NCBI GenBank assembly: GCA_028868535.1
Contig: JAGWUH010000021.1
Coordinates: 1 to 58,789 of the forward strand
DNA from: Sphingomonadales bacterium
GTDB taxonomy: Bacteria; Pseudomonadota; Alphaproteobacteria; Sphingomonadales; Sphingomonadaceae
Length of the DNA: 58,789 bases
Direction: 5' to 3'
Part shown: one piece after another, positions 1 through 8,580 of the stretch
How the letters are laid out: each line of letters begins with the position of its first letter
Numbering within the stretch: the first letter of the stretch is position 1
Program-made: the position numbers and the translations under genes
The notes under the pieces: generated by a model
Databases searched by the model: none
What the model was told of the DNA's origin: nothing
The model's input: the letters and a program-made list of their open reading frames with translations, nothing else

Positions 1-303
1 CGCTTTGTAACCATACGCACCGATCCAGGCGGACAAAGCCAGGAGCCGCGCCCGTGGCAAGCGGTGGTGAACTGGAAGTTCAACGGCGCCTCGATGAGCG
101 CCGCAGACCGTATGCGTAATCCACTCGGTTTTCAGGTAACACGCTATCGACGCGACGCAGAAGTACCGCTCGACGTGCCCGCTCAAACGACGGTCAGTGT
201 AGTTCGGTCCGGCACTTTACCAGCGCAGGCAGTTGCCCTTCCCGCGACCACCGTCTCTTCAGGACCGTCGAGCGTCGCGTCGGCTGCAAGGAAGTCGCAG
301 TGA
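1..303 (+). CDS. virB8: VirB8-like T4SS inner-membrane protein, C-terminal part
   Basis: The reading frame is open from the first base, so the gene begins outside the window and only about 100 C-terminal residues are seen. They include the VirB8 hallmark NPLGFQVTRYRRDAE preceded by a W-x-A-V-V-N-W strand, as in the periplasmic NTF2-like domain of VirB8/TraJ proteins. VirB8 is an assembly factor linking the inner-membrane complex to the VirB7-B9-B10 core. The stop overlaps the GTG start of virB9, indicating translational coupling. The tail after the conserved domain is Ala/Pro/Ser-rich and probably disordered. Confidence 0.85.
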   Translation, partial: RFVTIRTDPGGQSQEPRPWQAVVNWKFNGASMSAADRMRNPLGFQVTRYRRDAEVPLDVPAQTTVSVVRSGTLPAQAVALPATTVSSGPSSVASAARKSQ

Positions 304-1007
304 AGCGCGCTTTTGTCGTCGCGGCATTGTACTTCGGCGCGCCTGCGCATGCACAGATGGAACCAATTCCATCCAACGAAGACGCCCGTATTGGGGTGAT
401 CCATTATGCAAACGGCCAGCAGATAAACTTGCGTACGACGCCCGGCGCTGATCTTACCGTTCTTTTCCCTCACGGCGAGCACGTTCAATTGGTCACGGTC
501 GGTGATACCGCCTCATGGCACGTCTCCGTGTCCAGCAATCAAGACGCGATCGTCGTCTATGCACTCCATCAGGTTGGTGCCACTAGCCTCGATGTGCGCA
601 CCGACAAGACAGGCTATCAGCTTAACTTAACGGCTGTCGCCGACGCGCGAGGGCCATACCTCGTGAGGATCGAGGGGGAATCACCGTTCGGCAACCAGCC
701 CAAACCCTGGGCTCAGCGGGCTGACGCCCGGAGCAGCACCTATCGGCTCTCGGGCGACAAGGAATTGCGCCCCAAATCCATCCGCGACGACGGCAAGAAG
801 GTCTACATCGAATGGGGGTCCGATCAATCCATCCCGGCAGTGTTGGCACGCGACAAGAATGGCCGGGAGGAAATGGTCGACGGCTACATGCGAGATGGCA
901 CATTCACCATTGACCGGATCTACGATCTGCTCGTGTTCCGGATCGACAAGACCGAAGTGTTGGCAAGAAGAATGCTGCCAAAGGCGTTGAAGAAGTCAAT
1001 CAGCTGA
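300..1007 (+). CDS. virB9: VirB9-like T4SS outer-membrane core protein
   Basis: This 235-residue protein has a short signal peptide ending near AHA-Q (residue 19). The N-terminal domain includes a VIHYANGQQINLRT segment and the C-terminal domain contains the VirB9 signature P-K-S-I-R-D-D-G-K-K-V-Y-I followed by a Pro-containing strand. VirB9 (CagX/TrbG family) forms the outer-membrane ring of the conjugation channel with VirB7 and VirB10. The GTG start overlaps the virB8 stop. Length is typical to slightly short for the family. It sits in the normal order virB8-virB9-(small gene)-virB10-virB11. Confidence 0.9.
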   Translation: MKRAFVVAALYFGAPAHAQMEPIPSNEDARIGVIHYANGQQINLRTTPGADLTVLFPHGEHVQLVTVGDTASWHVSVSSNQDAIVVYALHQVGATSLDVRTDKTGYQLNLTAVADARGPYLVRIEGESPFGNQPKPWAQRADARSSTYRLSGDKELRPKSIRDDGKKVYIEWGSDQSIPAVLARDKNGREEMVDGYMRDGTFTIDRIYDLLVFRIDKTEVLARRMLPKALKKSIS

Positions 1008-1013
1008 TTCCAA

Positions 1014-1369
1014 ATGGAGGGTGACGTGACGGGGTTCGTACGTGCATTGATTGGCGTCATTGTCCTGATGTTCGGTTTTGGGATCGCGGCGCCCGCGTTT
1101 GCTTATGATTGGATCGTCGAAGCCCAAATTCAGGTTGTCGAGCCTTCCTACGTTCCAACATCGCTCCCTTCACGATCACGGCTAACGCCGGCACATGTCA
1201 CGCAGGTACCTGGCTCTACTGGAACATCAAAAGCACGACTGAAGGCCAGCGGACTGCAAATGCGCAAGCAGCATTGTCGGCTCTGCTCACGGCAACGGCC
1301 GCAGGTAGAATGCTTAAAATCCATGTAGACAATAGTGGCTGCGCGATCGATTTTATCCACGTCGTTTGA
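1014..1369 (+). pseudogene. Small secreted conserved hypothetical protein, frameshifted
   Basis: An ATG at 1014 opens a clear signal peptide (LIGVIVLMFGFG then APAFA) and continues to VEPSYVPTS near 1170. The homologous continuation (PFTITANAGTC, GTWLYW, NAQAALSALLTA, DNSGCAIDFIHV) lies in another frame that ends at 1369. Joining them needs one extra base at about 1165-1175, where the run tcgctccc meets ttcacg. The composite resembles a family of roughly 100-120 residue exported proteins with a signal peptide and two conserved cysteines. I know of no function for that family. It lies between virB9 and virB10, where a virB7-like lipoprotein might be expected, but no lipobox is seen. A sequencing error is an alternative to true decay. 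Confidence 0.7.
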
Positions 1370-1435
1370 CAGCCGGCACAGAGCCGAATTCCCTTTCCAA
1401 ATTTAGAACGCTCTCGTTTCAGAAAGCCAATCGCA

Positions 1436-2566
1436 ATGAACCCAGGGCAAAATTTGCAGGCTCCTTTGGCATCGAGCATTCGGCCGATTGTAGGTGGACG
1501 CACGAGTCAGCGCGGCGTCTGGATCTTTGCTTTGGCCGCCGCTGTGGGGGCCATCTTGCTTTTTTCTCTACTTGAAGCCCGCCGCACCACGAGGACCGAG
1601 GGCGAACTCGATCCGCAGGATGAAAGTGCCTCGATCGTAGCTCCCGCCCCCGAACTCGCCATTCCCAATGAGCCAACGCCACCTGTACAAGTGCTCTTAC
1701 AGACTCAATCGCCAGCCAGGAGCGCACCGATTGTACAAAGCGCACAGGCACCTGTTACTCAGCAGGCAGTTCGGGCCTTCACTCCCTCAGGGCCGCGCGC
1801 TTCGCGTTATGAGGCTCCGCTGGCCAGCAGCGGGTTTCTCAATCCTCAGCAAGCGGCGGTTCCTCCCGCGGGCACCTCGGCGTCCATCGGGCCTGAGGTA
1901 GTTTACGATGCTTCACGCGCGCATCCCCAGGCTTCTTCATCCAAGTTAAATGACACGGACACCGGCAAGGGAGTGGAGCGGGTTGAAGCGGGACGATTTC
2001 TACACCCTGCAACAACGATCCCCAAAGGGACCGTCATCCAGGCGGTTCTGGAAAGCGCACTCGATTCAACGCGCGCGGGACTCGCCCGAGCCATCATCTC
2101 TCGAGACGTTTATGGGTTTGATGGCACACACGTTCTCGTCCCTAAAGGTAGTCGGCTCATCGGCGAGTACAAGGCGGATCTAGCTGCAGGACAAGGACGG
2201 GCGCTGATCCAGTGGCAGCGGCTGATGCGGCCCGACGGCGCGGTCATAAACCTGGACTCTCCCTCTGCCGATCCGCTCGGCCGCGCCGGCGTTAAAGGGA
2301 AGGTCAACACGCATTTTCTCGATCGCTTCGGCGGCGCAATCCTCCAGTCAGCGCTCGATGTCGGTGTTCAAGTGGCGACTAACCAACTTGCTAATGGCGG
2401 AACCGTCTACGCGCTGCCCGGGCTATACGCTTTGCCAGGTCTTGCTCAAGGCAACGGAGGAAGGATCGGCGCCGACAAGGTCCAACCAACGTTGACTGTG
2501 AAACAGGGGACCAGCGTATCGGTGTTCGTGGCGCGCGATCTTGACTTCTCGACGGTGGATCAGTGA
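1436..2566 (+). CDS. virB10: VirB10/TrbI-like T4SS core-spanning protein
   Basis: This is a 376-residue protein. A short cytoplasmic N terminus is followed by one transmembrane helix at about residues 27-47 and a long Pro/Ala/Gln-rich periplasmic linker. The C-terminal TrbI domain includes GTVIQAVLESALDSTRAG, a VLVPKGSRLIGEY strand and ADPLGRAG. VirB10 spans both membranes, senses ATPase activity and gates the outer-membrane pore. The stop overlaps the GTG start of virB11. Length and architecture are typical. Confidence 0.93.
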   Translation: MNPGQNLQAPLASSIRPIVGGRTSQRGVWIFALAAAVGAILLFSLLEARRTTRTEGELDPQDESASIVAPAPELAIPNEPTPPVQVLLQTQSPARSAPIVQSAQAPVTQQAVRAFTPSGPRASRYEAPLASSGFLNPQQAAVPPAGTSASIGPEVVYDASRAHPQASSSKLNDTDTGKGVERVEAGRFLHPATTIPKGTVIQAVLESALDSTRAGLARAIISRDVYGFDGTHVLVPKGSRLIGEYKADLAAGQGRALIQWQRLMRPDGAVINLDSPSADPLGRAGVKGKVNTHFLDRFGGAILQSALDVGVQVATNQLANGGTVYALPGLYALPGLAQGNGGRIGADKVQPTLTVKQGTSVSVFVARDLDFSTVDQ

Positions 2567-3540
2567 ACGCGTCCGCGAATATCTATCTGGAGAGCTGCCT
2601 GGCACCGTTGGGGGAGTTCCTGGGCAGCCCTGATGTAACCGATCTATATATCAACGGTCCCGGTGAAATATGGGTCGAACGCTTGGGTGGCAGCATCGAA
2701 CGGCACTCGAAGCCTGAACTGGAGCACTCAATCCTATTGCGTTTCGTTCGCCAGGTAGCTGCAGTCACGGCTCAAGGCATAAGTCGCGAACACCCCATAT
2801 TGTCGGCCGTCCTCCCAACAGGGGAACGCATCCAGGCCGTGATTCCTCCGGCTACTCGCGGCGAGATCGCGATCGCCATTCGAAAGCATGGCGCACAAGC
2901 TGTCTCGCTCGAAGATTACCGGGTCGAGATTGCAACAGACGCTCTGCCGGACCGTCAAGGGGATTTATCCCGCGGAATCAAGGAAACTCACGATGCCATC
3001 GAAACATTACGGTTAGCGGTCAGAAACCGGCGTAATATTCTGATTTCTGGAGGCACGTCTTCCGGCAAGACCACTTTTCTAAACACCTTGCTTGCGGAGA
3101 TCCCGTTGAGCGAGCGGCTGCTCCTGATCGAGGACTCTCCGGAGCTTCGTTGCCCACATCCAAACCACGTTGGGCTCTTGGCTGCGAGGGGCTCACTTGG
3201 TGAGGCTGACGTGACGGCGGAAGACCTGCTGATAGCGTCCCTGAGAATGCGCCCCGATCGAATCATCCTGGGCGAAATCCGCGGCCAGGAAGCAGCGACT
3301 TATCTGCGGGCCGTAAATACAGGTCACCCTGGATCGATATCGACCATCCATGCTGACTCTCCCGCGCGCGCCATGGATCAACTCGCGCTCCTCATTCTGC
3401 AAACTGGTAGCCGTATAGGTTTTGAAGACGTGCTGAAGTACATCAGAAGCTCACTTGGGTTAGTTGTGCAGCTGGCGCGCACGCCAAATGGACGCGCCAT
3501 TAACGGCATCCTTGACTGTAACGCGATGTCCCATTCCTAA
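2563..3540 (+). CDS. virB11: VirB11 hexameric traffic ATPase
   Basis: This 325-residue protein shows the full set of secretion-ATPase motifs: Walker A GGTSSGKT (163-170), Asp box around IEDSPEL (189-195), Walker B RIILGEIRG (233-241) and His box GHPGSISTIHA (254-264). The N-terminal domain has the VTDLYINGPGEIWVER strand typical of VirB11. It energises pilus assembly and substrate transfer at the inner membrane. The GTG start overlaps the virB10 stop in GTGA fashion. It is the last T4SS gene of the operon; the next gene lies on the other strand, so the operon ends here. Confidence 0.95.
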   Translation: MNASANIYLESCLAPLGEFLGSPDVTDLYINGPGEIWVERLGGSIERHSKPELEHSILLRFVRQVAAVTAQGISREHPILSAVLPTGERIQAVIPPATRGEIAIAIRKHGAQAVSLEDYRVEIATDALPDRQGDLSRGIKETHDAIETLRLAVRNRRNILISGGTSSGKTTFLNTLLAEIPLSERLLLIEDSPELRCPHPNHVGLLAARGSLGEADVTAEDLLIASLRMRPDRIILGEIRGQEAATYLRAVNTGHPGSISTIHADSPARAMDQLALLILQTGSRIGFEDVLKYIRSSLGLVVQLARTPNGRAINGILDCNAMSHS

Positions 3541-3633
3541 GAGATGGACATATCGGAATGTCGCCGCGTCAGTCGCGTCACCAATCGAACATCACCGCTG
3601 GCGGATCCCCGGAGTTACGGTTCCATGCATGCG

Positions 3634-3740
3634 CAATGTCTTCGGCGATCCCCAGAGATCACGGCTCTCGTCGATCGCCTTACGCACCAGTGCGACATAA
3701 CCTGCGCGGGTATGGTTAGCACTTGGCGATTGAAGCACTA
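3634..3740 (+). pseudogene. IstB-like (IS21 family) C-terminal remnant
   Basis: Two overlapping frames together recall the end of IS21-family IstB helper ATPases. NVFGDP in one frame is followed, one base shifted, by EITALVDRLTHQC and then a degenerate tail with W-R-L-K. IstB proteins commonly end with a VFGDP...LDRLTH...DSWRFK pattern. No intact istA, istB or terminal inverted repeats are visible, so this is at most a scar. It lies just after virB11. The match is short and made from memory of the family, hence the modest confidence. The rest of 3541-3737 shows nothing else recognisable. Confidence 0.4.
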
Positions 3741-4187
3741 TTCGATGCCATTCTCGCTCTTGAGGGGCGGGGCGTGCTGCCACTCGTCGCGTGTGCCCAA
3801 TCCACAACGCCCACCAAGGTGGCAGTCAGATTTCTCGTGTATAATACGTTGAATATTCTTCACAAAATCGCAATTCTTCACCGCTCCGCTGCTGTCAAAA
3901 ACTATGAATGGGAATGGGTGCATTTGATGCGCCTGCATCAGCAACGTTATTAATTTTTCACCACTCACCGGTTGCTCGTCCCAACGGACTGTTCTGTCTT
4001 TTGCTTCAATGACGACCATTGACCTGAAGGCTGATCGGCCGTCCCGCGGTAGCATCCAGCCATCTCGCATAATATCACATCTCGCGCTAACTGTCGTTGG
4101 CCTGTGAGTGTTCAGAAGGGCATAGCCCGCCAAAAGCAGGCAACCGATCAGCGTCCCAAAAATGACAAGTTTTCGCTTTCTTTCCAT
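3738..4187 (-). CDS. Small single-pass membrane protein, possible immunity/ExbD-like
   Basis: The chosen ATG (4187) gives 149 residues: a basic start (MERKRK), a transmembrane helix (FGTLIGCLLLAGYALL) and a soluble domain. The core reads VRWDEQPVSGEKLITLLMQ then FPFIVFDSSG, which resembles the periplasmic fold of ExbD/TolR-type proteins; that is a pattern impression only. Two cysteines near the end (SDCHLGGRCG) could pair. It is on the same strand and 43 bp downstream of the Rhs gene, the usual place for an immunity gene to the Rhs C-terminal toxin. Membrane anchoring with an outward domain would suit protection against a toxin acting in the periplasm. Function is inferred from position only. 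Longer upstream starts would run into the Rhs coding region. Confidence 0.6.
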   Translation of the reverse strand: MERKRKLVIFGTLIGCLLLAGYALLNTHRPTTVSARCDIMRDGWMLPRDGRSAFRSMVVIEAKDRTVRWDEQPVSGEKLITLLMQAHQMHPFPFIVFDSSGAVKNCDFVKNIQRIIHEKSDCHLGGRCGLGTRDEWQHAPPLKSENGIE

Positions 4188-4230
4188 GATCCACCCCACG
4201 CGTTGGTTCCCTTTTTGGACATGGCTTCGG

Positions 4231-7200
4231 CTACTTCGACTGATCCTGCCCATAGAGGTCACGCGCCGGAATGGTGCCGTAAGCATGCTCCACAGCCCGT
4301 CCCGCAGCATAGCCGCGCGGCTCACTGCTGCCGCTATATCCACCGGATCTTAGTTGATCTTGCGCGTGTTGGCCTTCATGAGCAATGATATTTCCACGCT
4401 CGACTTGTGGAGAGAAGCGGTCGGGATGATGGATGCCGCCTGCCAGTGGATTTGCCTTTGCATCGTCGTAAAGCTTTCCAAATTCATGTGGGAGGAAAAC
4501 GACAGCCGTGTTGTATTTCGCGGACCAAGCTGTTTTCGCGGCTGCCCACTGACCTCCGGCCATTTTACTAATCTCCGCCTCAGTTCTGAAAGAAACAACT
4601 ACTCCATTCGACTTTCCTTCAGCGCCCCAAGTCTTCAGTATGCCATTCAATGTTTTCGTTTCAGATCTACTGAGCTTCCCCGACGCAACAGCCTCTCTAA
4701 CCGTTGCAAGCGCTTGGCGAACAGCCCCGCATTCCGCTCCCGTACCATCACACTGATAAAGTCCAGTGTAATCTACCTTGTCAACGGGATCGTTTGCGAC
4801 GTACGCATACAGGTTAATTTGGTCTTTGTACCCGATAGGATCTGTTTGCATGAATCGACCCAAGGTGGGCGAGTACATACGCGCTTTATAATAATACATC
4901 CCCACGTCGGGCAGCCACGCTTGACCGGTGAACTGAAAGCGACCAGCATTTCCACTTCCCGGGATGCCATACTCGTCGAACGTGTTGACCGCGTAAATTG
5001 TTGAGCCGGAATTGTCAGATATGAGGCCGATGCTCCCCTGCCAATCGGGTCGGAGAAAGCGCTCGTTGGTACCGCCAAAAGTTGCCCCTTCGTACCAAGC
5101 GATTGGGTCATCAGACTTCAGATCGGCTCCATGTACATAGCGCCGAAGCAAATTGCCCGCCCCATCGTATTCTGCAACTAACTCATCTCCACTATACAGG
5201 AAGCGGAGTGTTCCTGAAGCGCCTGTCACCTCATAAAGACGCCCAAGAGGATCGTATCTTAGTTGAGCAGTATGGCTTCCACTCACTCCTACAAGTCGAT
5301 TTTCTACATCATAGATAAAGGAATTCGCGCCATCTCCGGTCAGATTTCCGTTTCCATCATAGGTAAAGCCCGCTGACCCGGCCGTCGTATACTGATTTAG
5401 TCCGTTCGTCGCATAAGCTCGACTGACATTATATGCCTCCGCGAACACAAATGTGTTATTACTCTTTGTGATCTGCACCGCTTGATCGGCAGGGCTATAA
5501 GTGAACCCGAACACATTATTGTAGCTCGGGCTGCCTAGCGGATTGTTGGAGAGAGACGTGAGCCTTCCAATGCTATCATAGCCATAGGAGGTACTGATTC
5601 CACCATTAAATGACTGCCGAGTTCCATCAGGATTATAAACATAGCTTGCTATTGTTGACGTAGCTGAACGCTGAATAAGGGTCGGTCGCCCTCGTCCGTC
5701 AAAAACGTAATTCACGAAGTTGCCGTCAGGGTAAGTAACCTTGGTTCTATTTCCATCAGCGTCGTATTCGTACGTAACGCTGCGCGTTACACCGTCCATG
5801 GTTAGGCTGGACGACAGCTGGCGCCCTAAACCATCAAACGTACTAATGACGCCTTCACCGCCAGCGGCATCGAACTGCGCCGTTAACTGGTGACCCGCTA
5901 TGTCATAGCTATAGAAAACGGAGCGCGCGTCTGTTGCAGGGAGGCCTGCACGTTGTGGAACATTTTTAGCAGTTGTACGTCCCAATGCATCGTAGCTGAA
6001 GGTGATTACTGAGCCGTCCCGCTTGCGCAAGCTGGTACGATTCCCGCCGGCGTCATAATTATACGCTTCGTAATCACCGGCGTTGGGTGAATTGGCAGAT
6101 GCAAGTGCGGTAGCCTGTGTCGCGGGATTGTAAGCGCCTGCCCTGGTCGGCGAAGGAAATATCCACTGTGACTGACGGTCGAAACCATCGTACACGAGCT
6201 TCGCGTGATTTCCGTTCGCATCGATTACATCGGTCAGATTGCCATTCTGACTGAAAGCGTTCGTAACATAAGCCTGTTCGAGTGACGTTCCAAACGCTCT
6301 TCTGACCTGCAAAATCTGGTCATCCGCGTCGTAAATGTTCTTGGTTATGCGATCCGGCCCTTGTCCGCCTTGCGCTCCGAGCGCGCATGCGTCACTGCCG
6401 GCCGCGGGAAGCTGACTCATATTCATTCGAATGGTTTCGCATATCAGATTTCCGCGGTCGTCGTGTGTGGCGTCCGTCACCTTAAACGTTGATCCGCCCG
6501 AAGAAACTGCTTCCCGGACTTGGCGGCGATGCGCATCGAACGCCATGTCCGATTGCTGATAGACCGTGAGCGTGGTGCTGTTTGGATCCTGCACTGATCC
6601 GTACTCAATTCGGATGATCTTATCGTCGGAATCTCGGTAGGTATAGCGAAGCACGGGCCTTATTCCATCGGTTCCTTTTGAACCGATCTCCCACGTTTTA
6701 CGGCCATACACATCGTACCGATAGTACTTGGCATCGTCTGTTCCGGGAAGCGGTCCGTCTTCCGAAAGCAAGCGTCCGGCTCCATCGTACGAATACGTGG
6801 TGGTCAGGGTGATCCCGCGCGATGCATCAATTTCACGTTTCTGACTTGGGAGGAACGTGGTTGCCCAATAATCGTATTCCGTTCGAATCTCGCTGTTCGT
6901 CCCGCACGTCGTCGAAAGTCCACACACTCTAACGACGCTGGGAGCCGACAAAGTTCCGGAGGTGTATGACACGTAGGTCGCTCGCCGCACTCCGCTCGCG
7001 TCGGCAGGCTCCGTCTTCTGTATAACCTGTCCAGCGCTATTGTACCCGTAATCGGTCTGATGCCCCAGTGCATCAATGTGATAATTGGGACGAAAGCACA
7101 TGACGCTTAGACAGTTGGTAGTGTAATTGTCAGTTTCGACGATATCAGCAAGTCCTGATCCAACTTTGGCATGCGTCGTTCTTGATGAGATCATCCCATT

Positions 7201-8517
7201 CGTGTACGCAACAGAAATGGAGTTACCCTCCGGCTTAGTTATACCGACAATCCTATTATCGGAATCTAGCGCGTAAGACGTTGTCAGATTGAGAGAGTCG
7301 ACCGAGGATGTGATAACGTTCTGATTAAACTTAGAGTCAAACGTATAGTTGTAGGTCAATGCTAGTCCATTGGGGCCACTAATCAAAATTTTATCATACG
7401 CACACGTTCCTGCAAGCAAGCGTAGATTGGTGTATTGATAAGAAAAAGGGACCCCATCCTTTGTGACGCTGCCGACAACGTTTGTGCCACAAAAATCGGT
7501 TCCGTATGCCGCAGTCTGCATCGTCGGGCTACTTTCTCCGGGGAGGGTTAAGCTGACCACGACGTTCTGCACGGAGGCGTTCGCAACACCCATGCAAGTG
7601 GAACAGTGATAGACCCTCCCACCCAAGTCGGTGACGGCGTCAGTCCCGGGCGTGGCAGTCAACTGAGCAAGTGGCACGCTAGGATTGGCAACTGCCACCA
7701 AGGATGCCTGCGCTACAGCTGCCCAACCTGCGACGCTCGCGTCGGTGCCATTCGCTTGATAGGTAATCAAGATTTCATAGCCAGTATTCGAGACTATCGA
7801 ACTGGGACGATAAACCGTCCGCTTATTGGGATCATTGGGAATCGCACCCGTATCATAGTTAAAGGTAATCTTTTCACCGTCGGGGTAAGATACAGACGAA
7901 GCAAAGTTTATTATTTGCGCGGCCGTATTGATGCTTCTTAAGCTGAAATTGTAGGTCTCACCGCCTGGCGCTTTCGTGAATAGGTTCCCCACTATGAATG
8001 AACCGGTGTTGTTGACTGAATAGCAGGAGTCACTGCCGCCCGTGGGGCACGCGAAGGCCTCTGAATGTGCCTGCCCGATGTGGATCGAAACGCCAGTGCA
8101 TCCGCCGCCCGTAGTGCTGCAAGACCACACAAGGTATGGAGCTGAATTTTGAACTAGATCGAATGTAAGGCGCGGATCAGCAGGAACGCTCAGACTTGGC
8201 CCCCTGGGTTGCGTTTTCCCTGTCGCCAAATTGACGCCATTCAGATCAAATTCCGCTTTCAACGGGGAAATGACGGAGGGCAATGCAACGGTCTGACCTG
8301 CGGCAGGCTGAAGTGCTGCAGCCAACCCAAGGAGCATAACGACGCATGACAAAAACCATCGAGAGGAGGCCTGCGCCGAAAACTTGCCATCGGAGAGACC
8401 ATCGGCATTAAAACTGCGTCTGGAATTTGCCCGCACCTGCAATAGAATTTGCAAAAGCGCCCATGCCCGCATAGGCTTTACCCCCTGAATACAAATACCC
8501 ATTGAGCGCTTCCCCAT
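4231..8517 (-). CDS. Rhs/YD-repeat protein with C-terminal HExxH domain
   Basis: This protein of up to 1,428 residues has a hydrophobic export signal (FLSCVVMLLGLAAAL, ending AAGQ at about residues 52-76), a long run of YD-type repeats such as YDADGNRTKVTYPDG, and a canonical Rhs core ending GRFMQTDPIGY...NLYAYVANDPV...DYTGL. The core is followed by about 175 variable residues. These carry IIAHEGQHAQDQ, a zincin-type HExxH (His1380, Glu1381, His1384), with a possible third ligand Glu1399 in SSEPRGY. Rhs cores form shells that release variable C-terminal toxins, so this domain is a candidate metallopeptidase effector. The exact start is uncertain because several in-frame ATGs precede the signal. 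A Calx-beta gene lies upstream and a small membrane protein downstream on the same strand. Confidence 0.88.
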   Translation of the reverse strand: MGKRSMGICIQGVKPMRAWALLQILLQVRANSRRSFNADGLSDGKFSAQASSRWFLSCVVMLLGLAAALQPAAGQTVALPSVISPLKAEFDLNGVNLATGKTQPRGPSLSVPADPRLTFDLVQNSAPYLVWSCSTTGGGCTGVSIHIGQAHSEAFACPTGGSDSCYSVNNTGSFIVGNLFTKAPGGETYNFSLRSINTAAQIINFASSVSYPDGEKITFNYDTGAIPNDPNKRTVYRPSSIVSNTGYEILITYQANGTDASVAGWAAVAQASLVAVANPSVPLAQLTATPGTDAVTDLGGRVYHCSTCMGVANASVQNVVVSLTLPGESSPTMQTAAYGTDFCGTNVVGSVTKDGVPFSYQYTNLRLLAGTCAYDKILISGPNGLALTYNYTFDSKFNQNVITSSVDSLNLTTSYALDSDNRIVGITKPEGNSISVAYTNGMISSRTTHAKVGSGLADIVETDNYTTNCLSVMCFRPNYHIDALGHQTDYGYNSAGQVIQKTEPADASGVRRATYVSYTSGTLSAPSVVRVCGLSTTCGTNSEIRTEYDYWATTFLPSQKREIDASRGITLTTTYSYDGAGRLLSEDGPLPGTDDAKYYRYDVYGRKTWEIGSKGTDGIRPVLRYTYRDSDDKIIRIEYGSVQDPNSTTLTVYQQSDMAFDAHRRQVREAVSSGGSTFKVTDATHDDRGNLICETIRMNMSQLPAAGSDACALGAQGGQGPDRITKNIYDADDQILQVRRAFGTSLEQAYVTNAFSQNGNLTDVIDANGNHAKLVYDGFDRQSQWIFPSPTRAGAYNPATQATALASANSPNAGDYEAYNYDAGGNRTSLRKRDGSVITFSYDALGRTTAKNVPQRAGLPATDARSVFYSYDIAGHQLTAQFDAAGGEGVISTFDGLGRQLSSSLTMDGVTRSVTYEYDADGNRTKVTYPDGNFVNYVFDGRGRPTLIQRSATSTIASYVYNPDGTRQSFNGGISTSYGYDSIGRLTSLSNNPLGSPSYNNVFGFTYSPADQAVQITKSNNTFVFAEAYNVSRAYATNGLNQYTTAGSAGFTYDGNGNLTGDGANSFIYDVENRLVGVSGSHTAQLRYDPLGRLYEVTGASGTLRFLYSGDELVAEYDGAGNLLRRYVHGADLKSDDPIAWYEGATFGGTNERFLRPDWQGSIGLISDNSGSTIYAVNTFDEYGIPGSGNAGRFQFTGQAWLPDVGMYYYKARMYSPTLGRFMQTDPIGYKDQINLYAYVANDPVDKVDYTGLYQCDGTGAECGAVRQALATVREAVASGKLSRSETKTLNGILKTWGAEGKSNGVVVSFRTEAEISKMAGGQWAAAKTAWSAKYNTAVVFLPHEFGKLYDDAKANPLAGGIHHPDRFSPQVERGNIIAHEGQHAQDQLRSGGYSGSSEPRGYAAGRAVEHAYGTIPARDLYGQDQSK

Positions 8518-8580
8518 TTGGCGGATACACTGCAGAAGCAGTCTTTCGATCCGCGTACCGGCTAAATCCGGTCAAGATTG

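Noticed and set aside
3544..3953. Plus-strand ORFs overlapping the small membrane protein gene
   Set aside because: They have no membrane or domain features, and the minus-strand frame has a clear start, membrane helix and operon position.
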